The notes beneath the pieces were generated by a model. It was not told the DNA's origin. It searched no databases and was given only the letters and a program-made list of their open reading frames with translations. This document shows, piece after piece, positions 1 to 8,626 of a stretch of DNA of 12,470 bases. Source of the DNA: Planctomycetota bacterium (GTDB lineage Bacteria; Planctomycetota; PUPC01; JACPCR01); contig JASLXP010000823.1 of NCBI GenBank assembly GCA_030740295.1, positions 1 through 12,470 on the forward strand, read 5' to 3'. A program made the position numbers and the translations under genes. Position 1 is the stretch's first letter. The number at the start of each line of letters is the position of its first letter.

Positions 1-147
1 CCCAAAATCATTGGTGACGGAAAATCACCCGTGGGCAAAACGGGCTGGAAACTGATGAGCCAGGCGTCCGAATTGAAGGGCGCCGCGACGAAACGATTGG
101 GCGATGACATCCTTGTCGAAGGTTTCGTTGTTCGAGCTCAATCCTGA
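1..147 (+). CDS. 3' end of an unidentified protein (partial, cut by left edge)
   Basis: Frame 1 is open from the first base to a TGA at 145-147 and encodes 48 residues, starting PKIIGDGKSPVGKTGWKL and ending ILVEGFVVRAQS. No start codon is visible, so the gene begins to the left of the window. The last residues alternate like a terminal beta strand, which would fit an extracellular beta-rich domain, but 48 residues are too few to name a family. The stop lies only 11 bp before the ATG of the 1670-residue lyase-like gene on the same strand. That spacing, and the lack of room for a separate promoter, suggest the two are co-transcribed. That it is a coding tail is supported only by the open frame and the spacing; its function is unknown. 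Confidence 0.55.
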   Translation, partial: PKIIGDGKSPVGKTGWKLMSQASELKGAATKRLGDDILVEGFVVRAQS

Positions 148-158
148 CCGCACCCGAT

Positions 159-3100
159 ATGAATCTGCTCCACGTCATTCTTGCTCTGTGCATCCCATAT
201 GTGCGCGCTGAGTCGCCGCCTCGGTATCGATACGAGCATGTGGTTATCCCAACCGCGCCCAACGATGTGGCCGTAGCTGCACGAGGGGCGACTGCCCGCA
301 CGGACGGTGCCCCCGGCCGGTATCATCCGCTGCCGATGATCGATGGCGACACCTGGGATGTGAACGGCCACGTCTACACAGCCTGGAATTCCGGCGGCAG
401 CAAGACGCCTCACTGGGCCGAGATTACTTTCGGCCGTCTGGAGAAGATTGGGAGCGTCGCCATCCACTGGCCGCTCGTAAACAAGGTCTATCGTTCGTCT
501 TCGAGATACGCCCTGTCCGCCTGGGTTGACGGCAAATGGAAAAAACTTGCAGCGCATTCAACGACGCAGGACGTCTCGAAAACCGTTCATCGATTTCCCG
601 CGCTGACGACTCAGCGCATCCGGATCGATCAGCCTGCCGGCGGCGGCCATTCTTCTTCGCCTGAGGTACTCTGGATCAGCGAGGTCGAGGCTACTGCAGT
701 CGGCGAAATCCAACCGCCTGAATTGCCTCCGACTCTTCTGAAGGCTCCGGTGCGCTTCACCAGGAACCCTGAAAAGACTGTTGGAAGCCGATATCTGAAA
801 ACGGAGTGCGCGGGCTTTATATCCGGCATGAAGGCTGTGGTGCTCTTCTCGAGCAAATCGGGCATCAGCCGGAAGTTTCGGATCTACCTGACCTATACCG
901 GTAAGCGGGATTCCTCGGTGCAGACCAATGCCGGCCCAATCCCACCCAACGGCCGTTTCCGCAGCGTGATCAATCTGCCGGAATTCGATGGCCGGCTTAA
1001 GGAAATTCACGCGGGCTGGATGGACAAAAGTGAGCAATCGGAAGACATCACCATCGAAGAAATCCGAATCGTCTCGGAAGCCGAGCTGCCAAGGCCTTGG
1101 GCCATCCGGGACAAGACACTGCCGTGGAGGTGGCCATTGCCCAACAGGACCGGGGTCTCAGTGGATACTTCGATCGTGGTGTATTTCAGCGATCAGATCT
1201 GGAAGGACTCGTTGACCGATGATCATCTCAAACTGATCGGGCCTGAAGGAGGGATTCCCTGCAAGGTCAGGTACGAGCCCTGGATGCGCAAAGTGGTTCT
1301 GCAGCCGAATGAATTGCTCAAACCGAACGCGACTTACTTTGTCGGGATGGGGTACGGCTTTCGCGATCTTCGCGGCAATCGCATCCACAATCGGCCCGGC
1401 GAATGGGACGGCTATTTCTTCAGTACCGGCCAGAAGGTTCAACCATCGGCTTCGCAGATCGAGCTTCTCGGCAGCGGCGGGATTGAGGTGGTTGAATGGC
1501 CAGTGGATCTACGGGTCGGCTGGCCGGGACGGGTGGTCATCAATGTCCCGGCGGGAACCGGCAAAATCGAGGTGCAGCCATCCTCGCATTTGAAGCTGGT
1601 GGATCGCACGCCCTTCGACGCGAACAGGACGCAACGCAAATTCTATTTCGTGGCGAAGGCAGCAAGCGCAGACAAGGACTCCGCTGCCGTCAAGTTTCAA
1701 ACCGCCGACGGGGCAAATGCATCGATCCGTTTCCCAACGCTTTCGCTCGAGGATGAGCTTTCAACCCGCAAAGTCGGCACGCTCGATCTGCCGCGCCGTT
1801 GGCCAATGACCGCGCCCGTGAAGAACTACAAAACGCGCTCGATCAACTATCCCGGCAAGAAGATCGAGGCGATTCGAAAGACCTGGATCGAGGCCGGCAA
1901 ACCGGATGCTGACCAAGCCTTCCCCTCCAATGAAAAACTCTATCAACTCGTCCCTCACACATGGATGCAGCGAAACACCCATGTGAATGACCAACTGGGC
2001 TGCCCCGTTCATGGCAACGAAGTTCATAAGTTTCGCGGGCAGGGCACGTGGAAACGCGATTTGCTCAATCGGCCGTTCCAGATTCAGTGCCGTATCGGTG
2101 GCGAATGGTATCCCTCAAACAGAATCGCCGAGAATGATTTTACCTCGGGCGACTTTCCGGATGATGGCTTTGGATGCTGGATAGATGGCCGCTGCTATCA
2201 CTTCATCGGCTATTACAATCATTGGACGTTTTCGGGCCTGACCAACTGGTACGGCTGGACGGCTTCCGGAGCGAATCACTACAAGCGAACGGGTGAACAG
2301 ATTGGCGCGCGCAAATCCATGATCCTTTTGTATCGGCTTGCCGAAGAATACGCGCACCTGGCCGCAAAGCCTGCCGATCGCATGAACGCAAATCGGGGAA
2401 CGGTCCACCGCCACGATACACCGACCCGCCGCAGCCATTTGCGACAGGTGACGAGTGTGTCTGAGCTGAGGATCCTGGGAATGCTGCGCGACAATATCTG
2501 GACGTGCTCGTCCTTTCAGGCGGTCTGCGAGATCTACGACGCGATCTTCGAAGGGCTGAAGGATGAGGATCGAGAGCTCATCGAATTCCTGCGCTCGAAG
2601 AATCCGGCCATCCGGACGATGTCGGACATTCGCCGTTTCTTTGAAGACAATTTTATTCGGGTTGGCGTCCAGATGTTTTTTGATCGGTCCGTCGTGGGCA
2701 ACGAGGGCGCCTATCAGGAAGCGTTGATGAAAGCCGCGCTGCTTTCCGATATCCCAGAAGCTGACCAGATCGTTGAGTGGGTCTTCAGCGGCCCCGGCCA
2801 TTTTCGGTACAAACTCGCCAACGCTTTTTTCAAGGACGGCGCGGCCTTTGAATCGGTCTCTTACAACAGCGGCCATGTGGCAAAGCTATACTCAGTGTAC
2901 GACACGCTCGAACGCATGAACGCGGGCAGAGCCGAGGGGAGCGATACGGCTGCGGCGAAACGTCTACAACAGAAATACGCGGAAGTGTTCAGATTCCCAA
3001 TCGAGATGTGCATGCTCGACGGCGCGGTTCCACCATCCATCGGCGATGCAGGCATGCCGCAGGACAATGAGATCCTTGCACCGAGGCCGGGCGCGAAAAT

Positions 3101-5171
3101 GGGCGGGCGAAGGCAGCTCTACCTCGGCCTCTTTCGGTCCGTGCGCGACCTGCTCTTTGCCCAGGTGATTTTTGGAAACGGTGATCCAAAAGACAAAGAC
3201 CGCAATCGGCAGCGACTTCTTTTTGAAGAGCCGGAACTGAATGAGGCGGTGGATACCGCCATCGCAAAGCACGGCCCGCTGCCCATATTCACGAGCAGGC
3301 TCTTCGATGGCTACGGCCTGGGTATTTTGCGCGCGGGCGAGGGAGCGGATAAACGCGCCATCTGGATGAGCTGGTCGACCCTGCGCGGTCACCCTCATGC
3401 TGACAAGCTGCAGATCGGTTACGCGGGTAAACAGCGCAACGTCATGCGATGCCAGGGCTATCCTCGGCTGATGCAGCACTTCTCCCGCGGGGCCTGGGTT
3501 TACAATCCGTTCACCCATTACAAGGCGCACATTTGGCCGGACAGGAACACCGGCGGCGGCCCTATCCTGCCACGACATTTCATCGGCAGCGGCGACATCC
3601 AACTGGTCGAAGCACGAAGCGAGGGGAAGAACTCTCTCAACGGCCGAACGGCCATTCTGATCAATGTCTCCGCGGCAGATTCGTACGTGCTTGATCTCGT
3701 TCGGCTGGCCGGAGGGCAACGCCACTATCTCGCCGTGCCCGGGCTCAGCATGCATCAGAAGGTCACCACCAGCGGTCTGGCGTTCACCCGGCAAAAGGGA
3801 GGCACCGTCGCGGGAAAGGACATCGGCCACTGGGATGTGAAGAACGCAAGGCAACACTTTCAGAGTGATTACATGCAAGGCCTCACCGCCTACTACAACG
3901 TGGCATGGTCCCCGGTGACTCAACCCTGGTGGGTGGACTGGCAGGCACAGAATTCAGACCCGGCGGCCATCCACCTGCGCTACCACCAACTGCCGCAGCC
4001 CAGGACGAGGGTGGCTCTCGCTGATGGTGAGCCATTCAAGAAAAAGGAGAACGACGTCAAGCTCCGCGCCTGCTTCACGGTGCGGCAAGGCGAGGACAAT
4101 CTGGTCAGCCAGTTTGCGGGCCTGTTCGAATACTACGAAGGGAAGCCTTTCATCGATTCGATCGCGCTTCTGAAAATGGGAACAGATCAAAAGAGCGTTT
4201 TCAAACCCACAGGAGTGCGAATCAAGTCCGGGGATCAGGAAGACATCGTTCTTGCTTCCGGATTGCAGTTGCCGCGTGAATCCAGCCGGCCGGAGGTAAG
4301 ACGGATTCAGAATCCGCAGGGCGAGTTCAAACTCACCGGCGAATACGGGATCGTCTCGAACCGCGGCGGCAAACTTCAAGCGGCACTGCTCGTCAATGGC
4401 ACGGAACTCAAGGTTGGCGGTTTCTCCCTCCTCCAGAAAAGAGCAATTCACGCGGCCAGAATCGTGGGCGTCGATTACCCATCACGCCGCGTCACCATCT
4501 CCCCGATACCGGCTGTGCCGAAAGCACTCGTCGGTGAATACATCGTTATCAATTCACAACATCGCCAGGCAATGCTGCGAGTCGAGGATGTGGCTATGGA
4601 CGCGGATGACAAATGCACACTGAAGCTCGATGCCGATCCGCTCATTGGCGAAGGCGTTGCCGAACGCTTCGATGACCATCAGATCATCACTCCGCAGAAA
4701 TTCTTCCTTGCCGGCAACAGGTATTACAAAGGTGCGGTCCTGACGAATGAATCCGGCCGAACCCGCTTGCGTCTCAGCAAAGTGACCAAAGCCGGTATCG
4801 TTTTCATCGACCCCGCGCATGGCGAAGCAACCTCGGAATTCCTGGAAGAACGCTTCAAGGATGGCCCGGACAAAGGCGCTCTGAGAAACATCTACATTTA
4901 CGACTACGGCATCGGCGATACCGTCACCATCCATCTGCCGGTCAGGATTCGCAGAACTCAAAAGGACCGGCTGACTCTGGAGGCTCACCAGTCCGTAACC
5001 ATTTCGTTGACGTCGAACGCCGAGCGACGTCCCAGGATTTCGTACCGAGAGCGCGGTGAGAATGATTGGTCCGCGGCCTCGTTCAGTGAAGCGGATAAAG
5101 CGCTCATGTTTCAGATCCCGTTGGATGCCACCTCTTCGGGCACAAAGGAACTGAAAATTTCAGATCGCTGA
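159..5171 (+). CDS. Secreted multidomain heparinase II/III-like protein (candidate polysaccharide lyase)
   Basis: The protein has 1670 residues, much longer than typical heparinase II/III-family lyases (about 600-900). Residues 1-17 (MNLLHVILALCIPYVRA) look like a signal peptide, which supports the ATG at 159 although no clear Shine-Dalgarno precedes it. Next come an F5/8-type C (discoidin-like) domain, about 55-178 (WNSGG, HWAEITFG, WISEVEA); a jelly-roll-like beta domain, about 200-306; and an SbsA-type Ig-like (Big_5) domain, about 326-424 (VYFSD, LKPNATYFVGM, DLRGN). An alpha/alpha-toroid spans about 560-990, with NEGAYQ at 848-853 and the FESVSY segment ending at Y902. The heparinase II/III beta-sandwich follows from about 1045, with the signature GHPHADKL at 1077-1084. 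About 400 further beta-rich residues form the C-terminus. By family analogy Y902 and H1078/H1080 are candidate catalytic or metal-binding residues, and the reaction would be beta-elimination of a uronate-containing polysaccharide outside the cytoplasm. The substrate cannot be read from sequence. Confidence 0.85.
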   Translation: MNLLHVILALCIPYVRAESPPRYRYEHVVIPTAPNDVAVAARGATARTDGAPGRYHPLPMIDGDTWDVNGHVYTAWNSGGSKTPHWAEITFGRLEKIGSVAIHWPLVNKVYRSSSRYALSAWVDGKWKKLAAHSTTQDVSKTVHRFPALTTQRIRIDQPAGGGHSSSPEVLWISEVEATAVGEIQPPELPPTLLKAPVRFTRNPEKTVGSRYLKTECAGFISGMKAVVLFSSKSGISRKFRIYLTYTGKRDSSVQTNAGPIPPNGRFRSVINLPEFDGRLKEIHAGWMDKSEQSEDITIEEIRIVSEAELPRPWAIRDKTLPWRWPLPNRTGVSVDTSIVVYFSDQIWKDSLTDDHLKLIGPEGGIPCKVRYEPWMRKVVLQPNELLKPNATYFVGMGYGFRDLRGNRIHNRPGEWDGYFFSTGQKVQPSASQIELLGSGGIEVVEWPVDLRVGWPGRVVINVPAGTGKIEVQPSSHLKLVDRTPFDANRTQRKFYFVAKAASADKDSAAVKFQTADGANASIRFPTLSLEDELSTRKVGTLDLPRRWPMTAPVKNYKTRSINYPGKKIEAIRKTWIEAGKPDADQAFPSNEKLYQLVPHTWMQRNTHVNDQLGCPVHGNEVHKFRGQGTWKRDLLNRPFQIQCRIGGEWYPSNRIAENDFTSGDFPDDGFGCWIDGRCYHFIGYYNHWTFSGLTNWYGWTASGANHYKRTGEQIGARKSMILLYRLAEEYAHLAAKPADRMNANRGTVHRHDTPTRRSHLRQVTSVSELRILGMLRDNIWTCSSFQAVCEIYDAIFEGLKDEDRELIEFLRSKNPAIRTMSDIRRFFEDNFIRVGVQMFFDRSVVGNEGAYQEALMKAALLSDIPEADQIVEWVFSGPGHFRYKLANAFFKDGAAFESVSYNSGHVAKLYSVYDTLERMNAGRAEGSDTAAAKRLQQKYAEVFRFPIEMCMLDGAVPPSIGDAGMPQDNEILAPRPGAKMGGRRQLYLGLFRSVRDLLFAQVIFGNGDPKDKDRNRQRLLFEEPELNEAVDTAIAKHGPLPIFTSRLFDGYGLGILRAGEGADKRAIWMSWSTLRGHPHADKLQIGYAGKQRNVMRCQGYPRLMQHFSRGAWVYNPFTHYKAHIWPDRNTGGGPILPRHFIGSGDIQLVEARSEGKNSLNGRTAILINVSAADSYVLDLVRLAGGQRHYLAVPGLSMHQKVTTSGLAFTRQKGGTVAGKDIGHWDVKNARQHFQSDYMQGLTAYYNVAWSPVTQPWWVDWQAQNSDPAAIHLRYHQLPQPRTRVALADGEPFKKKENDVKLRACFTVRQGEDNLVSQFAGLFEYYEGKPFIDSIALLKMGTDQKSVFKPTGVRIKSGDQEDIVLASGLQLPRESSRPEVRRIQNPQGEFKLTGEYGIVSNRGGKLQAALLVNGTELKVGGFSLLQKRAIHAARIVGVDYPSRRVTISPIPAVPKALVGEYIVINSQHRQAMLRVEDVAMDADDKCTLKLDADPLIGEGVAERFDDHQIITPQKFFLAGNRYYKGAVLTNESGRTRLRLSKVTKAGIVFIDPAHGEATSEFLEERFKDGPDKGALRNIYIYDYGIGDTVTIHLPVRIRRTQKDRLTLEAHQSVTISLTSNAERRPRISYRERGENDWSAASFSEADKALMFQIPLDATSSGTKELKISDR

Positions 5172-5288
5172 CGGATGGTTGCTGCACTCGGGTTCCCATG
5201 AGACCCACACTTCACACTGGCATTTCAGGATGGGCCTCGTGGCAACAGGCTGGCAGATTCTTACGTACGCAGAAGATCCTCGATGCGC
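5172..5288. other. Convergent intergenic gap
   Basis: These 117 bp separate the ends of two genes that face each other. A bidirectional terminator would be expected here, but I found only weak short stems (for example GGCCT at 5233-5237 with AGGCT at 5247-5251) and no adjacent run of T on either strand. No gene is supported within it. Confidence 0.6.
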
Positions 5289-7109
5289 CTATTCAAATCT
5301 GGGGAATTCATAGGTCGGTCGATGACAATAACGCTTCAATCCGATGTGCAATCGAGTCTGTGCTGAAGGGCCCAGATGCACCTGAAACTGTGTGCCCCTT
5401 ATTTCGATAAGCTGTTTGTCGCCATCTTCGCCTTCCATTGTTGCTTCGGTGAATTCGTGCTCGGCGAAGCAGCCAGACTGTATAAGCACGGTTCGAGAAT
5501 CTACGGCATCTGTATTTACCAGAGATAGGCTGATACTGTCGGCGGTCACCTTGTCAGCGAGGGCTGCCACGTACTCCGGCAGGCCGGGCCTCCGGCTTTC
5601 TGCATCGAAGTAACGCAAGTGGGACTGCAGAAGGCCCCCATTATAGATCGCTGCAGGCGTGCCCATCGCCAATTGAACCAGTGCTTCCGGCAGGACGGGA
5701 TTGAATGCCTGAAAGTGGTAGCACTCGCGCGTTTCCGGGTCCGTATCATCACTCTCCATCTGCTCGATGTTCCGCAGGATGTTCTGATATACCGCATCAA
5801 TGGTCTCCTCCGGGTAATCCGAACAATGGCCCTCGAGGAAGGCGAGCCAGGACTGGGGACGCCAGGCTCCGCCTTTGAACGCACGTGTGCCAGGCCGAAG
5901 CTCGAAACCTCTCAGCCCGGGGAAGACTTCGCTGATCCGCGCCCGATCTTCATCACTCTGGCTGAGGTAGTAGAGATGGATGTACATGTATGGATCCGGC
6001 GCCCGATAATCGAACCAGCCCTGGTCCCCGTGCCGGGCGGGGATCTTTAAAACGCCGTCTTCTTCTCTCCGCAGTGACCACATCAGGTCCAACTGCGAGC
6101 GGCACAGATCCAGCCAGGAGGCATCACCCGTCATCAGCAGCGCGCAGCTTCCCGCAACGAGGGCGGGCTCAATAATGATTCGAGAGCCGTGGGGCCAGCG
6201 CCATCCGTAGTAACCGCCCCACCACTTGCCGTTCATCAACTCGCCAATCTCGCCATTCGGTCCGATGTTGTCCGGCATGATACCATCGTTTCTATCCCTC
6301 CGTTCTAACCATGCCTGAAGGTAGTCGAGCACCCACTGTTTGTATTTATCATCGCCGGTGTAGATGTAGGCGTGGGTGACCATGCTTGTGGCCATCAGGT
6401 TGAGAGGCACGTCGCCGCGAGTCATTCGCTCGTTGATGAGCGTGAGCACCTTCTGAAACATTTCGTCGTCGGTCCAATCGACTTTGAACAGCGGGTCGGA
6501 ACTGTCGGCGCCCGGGATGTCTTCGAATGGGGCGAGGTATGCAGCCAGGATCGGGCGGTGATAATCCCAATCTGCCTGAGTCGTGACGAACCGGGGTCCT
6601 TTACTGCCGTTAAGAGGCGAGCGGATCATCTTGCGCTCGGGATCCCAATTCGGCGCCAGGGGATCTTCGCCCGTGTACATGGCCGCAAAGCGGACGGCTC
6701 GTTCACGATTGACGTAATGGCCGGGGTCCGCCATCGCCAGGTAGTAAAGGTATGTGTAGCTCTCGCTGTGGTGGAACCAATCGAATCCAGTCACGAATTC
6801 TCGCTCGACGGTCCCGTAATTCTCGTATTGCCAGGTGATCGCATCCCATTCCTTCTGACCCATTTCGAGGACCTGCTCGCAGCCTCCAAGGAGAAAGTGC
6901 AGAGGAAAGGACAGAAATGCCTCATAGCCATTGTCCGTGCCATCCATGCTCGTCCATTCAGTGCGCTGAATCAGGGTGCCATCCGAACGGGTGCTGTGAT
7001 CCACAAACGGTACCGCGGCGCGGTTCATCACACCGATCAGGTCCCGCTGGCGGACAGCCCAGTTTGGAGGAAGTTTACGTTCGACGGTTCTGAGAGTTGG
7101 TATGGACAT
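5289..7109 (-). CDS. Cytoplasmic alpha/alpha-toroid (six-hairpin glycosidase-like) protein
   Basis: The protein has 606 residues. The ATG at 7107-7109 is the first possible start, because an in-frame TAA lies two codons upstream; no strong Shine-Dalgarno is seen. No signal peptide or membrane segment is present, so it probably acts in the cytoplasm. Residues 1 to about 515 are helix-rich with aromatic and histidine clusters typical of (alpha/alpha) barrel carbohydrate enzymes: WFHHSESY 111-118, WDYHRP 181-186, MPDNIGPNGE 278-287, WWGGYYGWRWPHG 296-308 and HGDQGWFDYRAPDPY 360-374. Residues about 520-606 form a beta-rich tail (SISLSLVNTDAVDSRTVLIQ). This matches the general shape of glycosidases such as GH88/GH105 unsaturated uronyl hydrolases, but I recognise no exact family or catalytic pair. 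It lies 68 bp after the SEC-C gene on the same strand and faces the lyase-like gene. A role in finishing imported oligosaccharides is an inference; a lyase, epimerase or other toroid enzyme is equally possible. Confidence 0.75.
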   Translation of the reverse strand: MSIPTLRTVERKLPPNWAVRQRDLIGVMNRAAVPFVDHSTRSDGTLIQRTEWTSMDGTDNGYEAFLSFPLHFLLGGCEQVLEMGQKEWDAITWQYENYGTVEREFVTGFDWFHHSESYTYLYYLAMADPGHYVNRERAVRFAAMYTGEDPLAPNWDPERKMIRSPLNGSKGPRFVTTQADWDYHRPILAAYLAPFEDIPGADSSDPLFKVDWTDDEMFQKVLTLINERMTRGDVPLNLMATSMVTHAYIYTGDDKYKQWVLDYLQAWLERRDRNDGIMPDNIGPNGEIGELMNGKWWGGYYGWRWPHGSRIIIEPALVAGSCALLMTGDASWLDLCRSQLDLMWSLRREEDGVLKIPARHGDQGWFDYRAPDPYMYIHLYYLSQSDEDRARISEVFPGLRGFELRPGTRAFKGGAWRPQSWLAFLEGHCSDYPEETIDAVYQNILRNIEQMESDDTDPETRECYHFQAFNPVLPEALVQLAMGTPAAIYNGGLLQSHLRYFDAESRRPGLPEYVAALADKVTADSISLSLVNTDAVDSRTVLIQSGCFAEHEFTEATMEGEDGDKQLIEIRGTQFQVHLGPSAQTRLHIGLKRYCHRPTYEFPRFE

Positions 7110-7177
7110 GGTTTACTCGTCGTCATCAGCAAGACTGCTTCAATCAGTTGTGGAGAAGAAATGAGTTCAAACGGTCG

Positions 7178-8626
7178 CTATGATGGCCAGCGATCCATTG
7201 CTGCCGCCGGCGCCGGATCGTCGGGGAATTTCTTCCAATATTCGTAAAGGACGTCTCGAAGTCGCTGAAGACCGGTAAGGACATCTTCGCTGGCGTGTTC
7301 GTCGATGAGATTCTGCCGGAAAAGAAAACGCAGCCAAGCGGGCAGCAGCTCGAAGATGGCAGCCGCTTTGTAATGTTGGGGATTCATGAAATTCAGCATC
7401 TTATTCAGGAAAACGTCCAGCGTCTCAGCGTTCGGGCACAGCATGTCTTCGGGCATCTTCTGCGTTGGCTCTCTCCACTTCAGGTTGAGCATCCGATCCG
7501 CCATGCTGCCACGGTCAACCAGTTTGCCCTCGTTGCGCTGTTGGATGTACTTCGTGAGGTCTGAGCGAACAAGCTCCGCTTTCGAGTAGCTCACACCTTC
7601 CTCGTTGTGGAGATACCTGACAAACTCAAAGCTCAGGAGCGTGAGGTTGTCATTGACTTCATCTTCAGCAAGCTGCTTTTGATTTCTTTTTTGAAGTCGC
7701 CCACCCGGAACGGGAAAATCGTCACGAGACCACTCCCGTTGAGCGCTCCCGATAAGATGATTCAGGTATTGTTCGAGCCGGGGTTGGTCCAGCTCCGGAT
7801 AGTAGTGCTCCACCCGCTGGCGCAGTTGCAGATCGTTTGGGTCGGGGCGGCCCGCATTCTCCACATAATTGTATAGTTCGAGAAACGAGCCCATGCCGGC
7901 GAATTCGTCCGCCGCCCAGCCCATTATGACAGTCGAATCCCGGATTTCCGGCCATCCAATCCACATCATTTCCCGCACGGTGTCGAATTGGCCGTGGTAG
8001 GCCAGTTGTCGGATTATGTTGTTCAGCTCGTCGAGTGCAGAGCCTGCATAAGCCGCCAACTCGAAAGCGAGAGGAGGGACCTCATCGAGTCTCTGTTCCG
8101 CGACGAGGTCGCCGATGAGCCAGCCCAGGAACCGGTGAATATCTCTCTCATAGGATTGAGGATGCTCATCTCGGAAGGCCTCGATGCACGCTCTGAATCG
8201 GCCCCGTTCCCCACGCTCTGCCGATGCGGTGTGGAGCCTCGAAAGAAACTCGAACGCATACTCCGCGATATATTCTTCATCCATCCCGGCGAAACGTTCG
8301 ACGGCTTGGTGAAAAAGTTCGACCTGTCGCTCATAGTCTGCTGCCTTAAACTCCTCCCACAGGTCCGCGACAGGGTCGTTTTCTTCAGGGCGCTCCAACT
8401 CCTCTGTGTCCGTGGCGGCCGGCGCCATGGCTTCCTTTGCGCCGGTATTGACCCGCTCCCCGGCGCTTGCAGAAATCCCGGGGGAATCTTCTGTATCGGT
8501 AAAGACGGCGCGCGCGGCGGGCTTCTGTGTCTCCAGTGGCTCAGCCGTTTCCTTTGCCATGCAGCACTTCTTGTATTTCTTCCCGCTCCCGCAGGGGCAA
8601 GGGGCGTTACGTTTTACTTTTGACAT
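7178..8626 (-). CDS. SEC-C motif-containing protein of unknown function
   Basis: The protein has 482 residues. It opens with a textbook SEC-C zinc-binding motif, RNAPCPCGSGKKYKKCC at residues 6-22, with ligands C10, C12, C21 and C22 (the motif found at the C-terminus of SecA and in many stand-alone proteins). Residues about 25-85 are rich in Ala, Thr, Glu and Pro and probably disordered. Residues about 86-465 are mostly amphipathic helices (for example EEFKAADYERQVELFHQAVE), possibly a helical-repeat scaffold. No signal peptide is present. The ATG at 8624-8626 is preceded by AAGGA four bases upstream, and an in-frame TGA seven codons upstream excludes a longer form. SEC-C modules are associated with binding ribosomes, SecB or other proteins, so an adaptor or regulatory role is plausible, but the body matches nothing I recognise. 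Its link to polysaccharide breakdown is unclear; it may simply share an operon with the 606-residue gene. Confidence 0.85.
   Translation of the reverse strand: MSKVKRNAPCPCGSGKKYKKCCMAKETAEPLETQKPAARAVFTDTEDSPGISASAGERVNTGAKEAMAPAATDTEELERPEENDPVADLWEEFKAADYERQVELFHQAVERFAGMDEEYIAEYAFEFLSRLHTASAERGERGRFRACIEAFRDEHPQSYERDIHRFLGWLIGDLVAEQRLDEVPPLAFELAAYAGSALDELNNIIRQLAYHGQFDTVREMMWIGWPEIRDSTVIMGWAADEFAGMGSFLELYNYVENAGRPDPNDLQLRQRVEHYYPELDQPRLEQYLNHLIGSAQREWSRDDFPVPGGRLQKRNQKQLAEDEVNDNLTLLSFEFVRYLHNEEGVSYSKAELVRSDLTKYIQQRNEGKLVDRGSMADRMLNLKWREPTQKMPEDMLCPNAETLDVFLNKMLNFMNPQHYKAAAIFELLPAWLRFLFRQNLIDEHASEDVLTGLQRLRDVLYEYWKKFPDDPAPAAAMDRWPS

Noticed and set aside
2964..3923. A 319-codon open frame antisense to the lyase-like gene
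   Set aside because: It lies wholly inside a well-supported gene, its translation shows no recognisable domain, and long antisense frames are common in GC-rich coding DNA.
5172..5288. A bidirectional intrinsic terminator in the convergent gap
   Set aside because: The stems I could find are only four or five base pairs, and no T-run follows on either strand.
5198..5410. A 70-codon plus-strand frame starting in the convergent gap
   Set aside because: Its second half is antisense to the 606-residue gene, no Shine-Dalgarno precedes it, and the composition is unremarkable.
6372..7247. A 291-codon plus-strand frame across the 606-residue gene and its upstream gap
   Set aside because: It is antisense to the toroid gene, has no ribosome-binding site that I can see, and no protein features.
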